This document shows positions 39,788 to 43,389 of a DNA stretch of 43,389 nt, one piece after another. The stretch's first letter is position 1. Every line of letters begins with the position of its first letter. The position numbers and the translations under genes are program-made. Location: positions 1 through 43,389 of IMG/VR virus record IMGVR_UViG_3300036859_000219; one strand, 5' to 3'. This stretch comes from a virus. Below the pieces are notes generated by a model. The model saw only the letters and a program-made list of their open reading frames with translations. It did no database searches and was not told the DNA's origin.

Positions 39788-39981
39788 AGAACGCGCCGGC
39801 AAATTGGAATGAACTGTCGGACTTCGAGCGCCGATCGTACGCGACGAAGCGGCGCTACAAGACTGAGCCGCCACTGCCGAGCATGATGTTCCGCGCCTAT
39901 GCCTGCTCGTTCTGCGGCGGGTGGCATTTAGCAAGCCGCTTTAAAGAGCGGCCAGCAGACAAGAGAGGTACGGAGCGATGA
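39784..39981 (+). CDS. Small zinc-finger-like protein (65 aa), last gene of the right operon
   Basis: MKNAPANWNELSDFERRSYA, a basic KRRYKTEPP stretch and one CxxC (YACSFCGGWHLASRF). After it the linker GTACGGAGCG is followed by a vestigial ATG ATC CGA AAG TGA and a hairpin. Confidence 0.6.
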   Translation: MKNAPANWNELSDFERRSYATKRRYKTEPPLPSMMFRAYACSFCGGWHLASRFKERPADKRGTER

Positions 39982-39982
39982 T

Positions 39983-40009
39983 CCGAAAGTGAAACCGTTT
40001 CACATTCGG
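39983..40009. terminator. Palindrome between convergent operons, probable bidirectional terminator
   Basis: CCGAA-A-GTGAAAC-C-GTTTCAC-A-TTCGG forms a nearly perfect 13-bp stem between the right early operon and the lysis unit, which read toward each other. U-tracts are weak (ATTTG on the plus strand), so an operator is also possible. Confidence 0.55.
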
Positions 40010-40047
40010 ATTTGCACCGCACCGATCCGTACTTGCCTAATCGGCGG

Positions 40048-40419
40048 TCAGCCGCCGATCCCAAGCACCGCGCAGAACACCACCCGGCCGTGGTTGGGCG
40101 GTTGCATGCAGACGTGCGAGCCGCTGTCAGGGCTCTCTCGCGGAATAGCATCCCTGCGATTATGTTCGAGGACGCCAGGCGGAACGAAAATCCATTCCGC
40201 ATCTTCCCGGCGCAGCGCAAACCACTGGCCGTTGACCATCTTGAACTGCGTCGGATAGCAGTCCTTTTTATCGCAGCAAGACTGATGCGGATTGTTCGGC
40301 CGCATCCACGTCGAATAGAACCGATCGTGCAACGCTTGGTCCTGTGGGGGATGCCGATGCTCCTGGGCGAGTGCGGCTGTGGCAAGCAGAGCGAGCATGC
40401 AGGCAATGAGCGCGCGCAT
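40048..40419 (-). CDS. Small exported protein, lysis-cassette region (123 aa)
   Basis: A signal peptide (MRALIACMLALLATAALAQ, Ala-x-Ala site) precedes a polar domain with Cys pairs (HQSCCDKKDCYPTQF) and an aromatic part (AEWIFVPPGVLEHNRRDA), ending HVCMQPPNHGRVVFCAVLG. It resembles small secreted proteins of rhizobial genomes. As the last gene of the lysis unit it sits where a spanin might be, but no lipobox is present. Starts directly after the upstream stop. Confidence 0.65.
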   Translation of the reverse strand: MRALIACMLALLATAALAQEHRHPPQDQALHDRFYSTWMRPNNPHQSCCDKKDCYPTQFKMVNGQWFALRREDAEWIFVPPGVLEHNRRDAIPRESPDSGSHVCMQPPNHGRVVFCAVLGIGG

Positions 40420-40680
40420 TCAAATTCCGTGCAGGGGCTTGCCCTGCCCCTGCGCCCACATTTCGAGGCGCATCGTAGCCAGCTTCTGCGCTTCAAACCG
40501 CTCGAAATCGAGCTTCTCATGTGCGTCGATTTTATCGCTCAACACCTCTTTGACTACGGCAATCCGCTCATAGACGCGATTGAACCGCGAGGCGAGCCAC
40601 CACGCTAGCATCGCTACGCCTCCCAGCGCGCCAACAAACGCGGAGCCGGCCGCAAGTATCATTTGGAATGCTTCTGGCAT
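40420..40680 (-). CDS. Membrane-anchored coiled-coil protein, lysis cassette (86 aa)
   Basis: One membrane segment (SAFVGALGGVAMLAWWLASR) near the N-terminus is followed by a charged coiled coil (RFNRVYERIAVVKEVLSDKI, DAHEKLDFERFEAQKLATMR). This is the layout of i-spanins (Rz-like). ATG 40680 shares its A with the preceding stop. The exported protein next to it could be the partner. Confidence 0.6.
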   Translation of the reverse strand: MPEAFQMILAAGSAFVGALGGVAMLAWWLASRFNRVYERIAVVKEVLSDKIDAHEKLDFERFEAQKLATMRLEMWAQGQGKPLHGI

Positions 40681-40874
40681 CACTGCGGCGTGGTGCCGCC
40701 GGTGACGTTGGCGTCCTTGGCGACTAGACCCATCACGCCCGTGATGATCACGCCGCCGTCGACCGCGAGCGAGCTGAAGTCGCCCGCCGCGACGCTCGAG
40801 AGCAGATGACCGCCTGCGGTCAGAATCGCGGCAATGCCGAGAGCGGTGGTTTTCCAGTTGGTCAGAAAATTCAT
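40680..40874 (-). CDS. Holin-like small membrane protein (64 aa)
   Basis: AGGAGG is 5 nt before ATG 40874, which is better than the GTG at 40880. Two hydrophobic stretches (LTNWKTTALGIAAILTAGG; LAVDGGVIITGVMGLVAKD) suggest two spans as in small holins that form pores for endolysin release. It lies after the endolysin and the 111-aa protein. Confidence 0.62.
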   Translation of the reverse strand: MNFLTNWKTTALGIAAILTAGGHLLSSVAAGDFSSLAVDGGVIITGVMGLVAKDANVTGGTTPQ

Positions 40875-40883
40875 GGCCACCTC

Positions 40884-41219
40884 CTATCGAACGAAGATGA
40901 TGACGCCGGCAACGGCGACAATGAACAGGATGGCGCCAACGGCCCAAGCGCGCGCCATCAGCCTGCTGCTGTCCTGGGTGATGTAATCGGCCCGGTCGGG
41001 CTCGCGCTTTATCCGCGCGAACACATCGCCGGACTCGTTGCGCTCGGCAATCCAGCGGCTGTCGCCGATGCGCAACCAGCTCGCTTTGAGCCCGCTGTGG
41101 CGCTCGAGCACGTCGTACCGCCCTCCGCGCCTTACGATCTCTTCGGTGACCGTTTTACGATCGCCCGGAACGCGGTGGACGTTGAGCTTGTCGACGATGA
41201 TGGTTGCGACCTCGCGCAT
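40884..41219 (-). CDS. SH3-like protein with C-terminal membrane anchor (111 aa)
   Basis: AGGAGG lies 6 nt before ATG 41219. A beta-rich part (VIVDKLNVHRVPGDRK-like, here IIVDKLNVHRVPGDRKTVTE, and LKASWLRIGDSRWIAERNES) reads like a bacterial SH3 cell-wall-binding domain, and the C-terminus is a membrane segment (AWAVGAILFIVAVAGVIIFV). It probably helps place the lysis machinery at the envelope. It follows the endolysin gene. Confidence 0.62.
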   Translation of the reverse strand: MREVATIIVDKLNVHRVPGDRKTVTEEIVRRGGRYDVLERHSGLKASWLRIGDSRWIAERNESGDVFARIKREPDRADYITQDSSRLMARAWAVGAILFIVAVAGVIIFVR

Positions 41220-41229
41220 GGCGGGCCTC

Positions 41230-42567
41230 CTATTGCTTCGGCAGATTGGCGAGAACCTTGTCGAGCGTGGCCGTGACCTGCTTCGTCGCGTCGTTGGCCT
41301 TGCGCAGCTTGTCGCCGACGCCGATGCCACCAAGGCCGCCGAAGATCGTGAGCAGCGTCATGATGAAATCGGAGTTGAGCGGCGTCTTCGTATAGAGCGA
41401 TCCGAGGATCGTCATGACCAGGCCGCCAATGCCGAGGTTGGTCTTGGACATGAACGGCTTGAGCAGATCGATGATGCCCGGCTGCGGCGGCGGCGCGGGC
41501 GGCGGGTTGCCGCGCATCGATGCGGCCAGCCGGTCGAAAAACTCCTGGGTAAATTGCGGTTGCGGCTGAAGCTGCTGGTTCATGATCTTCTCCAACATTG
41601 CACGCTGCTCGGCGAGCTCGCGGCGGATCGCGGCTAGATCAGGCGGGTCGACGTCGGCGGGATCGGGTGTGATCGGCGGTCGGTCGGGCGGAGGATCCGG
41701 CAGCGGCCCCATGCGGTCGCGCAGTCGGTAGACCTGCTCGGCCTGGTCCGTCGGCGGCAGTCCTTCGAGCCCGAGCGGGACCGGCGCGGGCCGCCAGCGA
41801 AACGCGCCATCGGTCGGGAAGTTGCGCGGCGTGTAGCCAAACCGCTCAGCTGCGACGGCGCTGATATCTATGGCTCGTCCGGTACGTGGATTGGGGCCTA
41901 TGTCAGTCTGCTGCTCGATTGACTTCACGCCGTTGGGGGCCTCGACTTCAAACCAATGGCCCAGCGTCGAATGATCGTAGAGGGCAATGCCCTGATAGTC
42001 GTCCGGCACGCCGAGCGCCGCAGATCCGGGCTCGTCGCCTTCGTCAACCCATCGATATTTTCCGACGAATTGCGAGTACCAGGAGCCCTTGCCGCTCTGC
42101 CACGCCTCGCCAGTGTGGGGCGGCGGCGGATGGTCTGGCGTCGCCGCCCCATCAATCGCCCACGGCCGCGTATCGTCGGCCAGCGCGTCGTCGTGCGAGA
42201 CCGATAGATGCATGTGCGCGGTGTGCGGGTTCTCCCCATGGTAGGCTTTCCACACCCACGCAGTAGCACCATTGGCTTCGGCCGCTTCTGCACCGAAGAC
42301 GATCTGCGCGTTGGAGATGATGTAGCGGATGCGGGGATCCCGCGACGTTAACAGTGTCTCGGCGAGCTGCCGGGAGACGAGCTGCGGAGGGTCATTGGAG
42401 ATGTCCATGGCTCGGACGACCCCCTCACCGTCAGGATTGTGGTCGGATTTAGTCGCTTGGTGGCTGGCGTCGCCAATGATGCCGTCCGACGATTTATCCC
42501 GGCCGGGCCATTTGGCGTCGACCTGGTTGCGCAGGGTCAGCAGGCTCTTTGCAGGGCGCCACGACAC
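41230..42567 (-). CDS. Modular endolysin: M15-like peptidase, DPBB-like domain, coiled coil and membrane tail (445 aa)
   Basis: GTG 42567 has GGAGG 9 nt upstream; the longer frame from ATG 42615 lies over the promoter palindrome. Residues 1-130 are a D-Ala-D-Ala carboxypeptidase-like (M15) domain with zinc ligands in SDHNPDGEG (His43), RAMDIS (Asp55) and HTAHMHLS (His118/120). About 165-255 resembles an RlpA/DPBB fold (YQGIALYDHSTLGHWFEVEA). A Pro-rich linker, a coiled coil (IRRELAEQRAMLEKIMNQQL) and two C-terminal hydrophobic segments (LGIGGLVMTILGSLYTK; DFIMTLLTIFGGLGGIGVG) end it. It likely degrades host peptidoglycan; the membrane tail is unusual. First gene behind late promoter D. Confidence 0.78.
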   Translation of the reverse strand: MSWRPAKSLLTLRNQVDAKWPGRDKSSDGIIGDASHQATKSDHNPDGEGVVRAMDISNDPPQLVSRQLAETLLTSRDPRIRYIISNAQIVFGAEAAEANGATAWVWKAYHGENPHTAHMHLSVSHDDALADDTRPWAIDGAATPDHPPPPHTGEAWQSGKGSWYSQFVGKYRWVDEGDEPGSAALGVPDDYQGIALYDHSTLGHWFEVEAPNGVKSIEQQTDIGPNPRTGRAIDISAVAAERFGYTPRNFPTDGAFRWRPAPVPLGLEGLPPTDQAEQVYRLRDRMGPLPDPPPDRPPITPDPADVDPPDLAAIRRELAEQRAMLEKIMNQQLQPQPQFTQEFFDRLAASMRGNPPPAPPPQPGIIDLLKPFMSKTNLGIGGLVMTILGSLYTKTPLNSDFIMTLLTIFGGLGGIGVGDKLRKANDATKQVTATLDKVLANLPKQ

Positions 42568-42608
42568 AAGCGCGCACCTCCATGGCAATAGGTACGCACC
42601 GCAACTGA

Positions 42609-42654
42609 GCAACAAAGTTGCGGGATGTATCGGTTTTTAGCAATTATCTGTCAA
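42609..42654 (-). promoter_or_regulatory. Late promoter/operator element D (drives the lysis cassette)
   Basis: On the minus strand TTGACA (42654-42649), 17-bp spacer, GATACATC, then the perfect palindrome GCAACTTTGTTGC (42621-42609). The -35 is inside the last codons of the upstream gene. The endolysin start is 42 bp downstream. Confidence 0.87.
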
Positions 42655-42904
42655 TACGCGGCGCGGTCTTGAGCGGGGGCAGGCCCTTCTCCACCCGCTC
42701 AATTGCGGCCAGAATGCGCGGCATGGCGTCGGCGGTCTGCCGGCGCAGCTCGTTCTCGTCGACCCGGAGCTGCGTGGTCAGCACGAGCTGCGCGGTCTGC
42801 ACCACGGCGCGCATGTCGGCGCCGTAATGCTCCGTATTCGGGTCTGGCGTCAGCTCAAGGATGCTCTCGATCTTGCGCAGCGCCTTGCCGGTGAGGCGGC
42901 TCAG
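42644..42904 (-). CDS. Small helical protein at the end of the main late operon (86 aa)
   Basis: The frame is clearly coding from about LTGKALRKIESILELTPDPN to ERVEKGLPPLKTAPRIDR. No ATG/GTG/TTG start lies near the PurD-like stop; a CTG at 42904, overlapping that stop (CTGA), would be unusual. ADMRAVVQTAQ offers an ATG start inside the gene. Start uncertain. Function unknown. Confidence 0.5.
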   Translation of the reverse strand: MSRLTGKALRKIESILELTPDPNTEHYGADMRAVVQTAQLVLTTQLRVDENELRRQTADAMPRILAAIERVEKGLPPLKTAPRIDR

Positions 42905-43389
42905 GACCGTTGCGTGCTCGGATAGCTCATGCCCGTCGCGTAGCCATGCGTCTGGATTTTCGGCAGCTGACTGGCGAGCCGCCGACCGATGTCGGTTCGC
43001 CACTGGGGGGAATTGGGCACGGTTAGACGGTTGAGCCTTCGGTACACGGTTTCCCGCGCGTCCTGCACGCTGTCCGCCGCCGCCGACATCACCAGCACGT
43101 AATCCCCCGCCGTCACCCAGCACGGCGCCGTCGCGATCCCGCCGCGAATCTCCATCGGCGCCTCGCCCATCTTCATCTCGCACGGGTGCACGTGCGGCAG
43201 CAGGTCCGGCTTCAGGCCGTAGACCGGCACCCCCACCACTTCCTTGCGGGTCAAATGGCTGTACGGATAGTCCGGGATCGACAGCACCACGCCGATCGCT
43301 ACCTGGTCCAAGGTCCAGTTCTGCTCCGGGTTGCCCTTCGCCAATTCGAGTAGCCATTCGGCGCGGTCTCCGTTGTGCAGGGCCTGCTG
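42901..43389 (-). CDS. PurD-like ATP-grasp ligase, C-terminal part (continues from 1-967)
   Basis: Continuation of the gene at 1-967 across the circular junction; the shared 127 bp give the same residues. The C-terminal part includes GVVLSIPDYPYSHLTRKEV, a PurD-like AGDYVLVMSAAADSVQDARE segment and WRTDIGRR. Ends PSTQRS at 42901. Full product 442 aa. Confidence 0.85.
   Translation of the reverse strand, partial: QQALHNGDRAEWLLELAKGNPEQNWTLDQVAIGVVLSIPDYPYSHLTRKEVVGVPVYGLKPDLLPHVHPCEMKMGEAPMEIRGGIATAPCWVTAGDYVLVMSAAADSVQDARETVYRRLNRLTVPNSPQWRTDIGRRLASQLPKIQTHGYATGMSYPSTQRS
43263..43389. repeat. Terminal direct repeat, right copy
   Basis: Identical to bases 1-127; see the left copy. It marks the circular closing point. 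Confidence 0.93.

Noticed and set aside
1-43389. tRNA genes, CRISPR arrays, retron or diversity-generating elements, restriction or toxin-antitoxin pairs
   Set aside because: No cloverleaf, spaced repeat array, reverse transcriptase, restriction endonuclease or recognisable toxin-antitoxin pair was found on reading both strands.

Overview
The window is the complete circular map of a temperate, short-tailed (podovirus-type) phage of an alphaproteobacterium, most likely of the order Hyphomicrobiales. The first 127 bases (1-127) are repeated exactly at the end (43263-43389), so the true genome is about 43,262 bp and the window was cut inside one gene. The host guess rests on high GC with NNC/NNG codons, a phage copy of the alphaproteobacterial regulator GcrA, a carph-isopro-like Cro protein and RusA. 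Temperate life is supported by a tyrosine recombinase and a divergent repressor/Cro switch.

Layout. (1) Late block, all on the minus strand, read from 23.3 kb down to 1 and then on from the right end to 40.0 kb: small membrane protein and TerL, portal, tail fibre/tailspike-like proteins, a TPR/O-GlcNAc-transferase-like glycosyltransferase unit, scaffold, N4-gp56-type major capsid protein, head-tail connector proteins (P22 gp4/gp10-like roles), an HNH/AP2 endonuclease, a tail collar protein, an acetyltransferase, three ejection-type proteins, a PurD-like ATP-grasp protein, then the lysis cassette. (2) Left early operon (minus, 28.4 to 24.6 kb): Cro-like protein, RusA with a zinc-finger tail, GcrA, and replication-type small proteins. 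(3) Immunity switch at 28.38-28.80 kb. (4) Right early operon (plus, 28.8 to 40.0 kb): YqaJ exonuclease and Bet/RecT annealase, many small ATGA/GTGA-coupled genes, Dam methylase, a radical SAM protein, a second HNH/AP2 endonuclease and the integrase.

Regulation can be read from the sequence. Five intergenic sites share TTGACA, a 17-bp spacer, GATACATC and then a GCAA-N5-TTGC palindrome. They sit at the head of every late transcription unit (terL, portal, glycosyltransferase unit, scaffold/capsid, lysis). The early promoters PL and PR instead are TTGCAA followed 3 bp later by an AGGAC-N5-GTCCT operator lying in the spacer. The phage therefore appears to use two distinct operator systems, one for immunity and one for the late regulon.

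Most notable: the late promoter/operator regulon; the phage OGT-like glycosyltransferase in its own late unit beside a Ser/Thr-rich virion protein; the PurD-like ATP-grasp enzyme among virion genes; GcrA together with a Dam methylase and a radical SAM enzyme; and a repeated cassette linker between the small right-arm genes. No tRNA, rRNA, CRISPR array or insertion sequence was seen.
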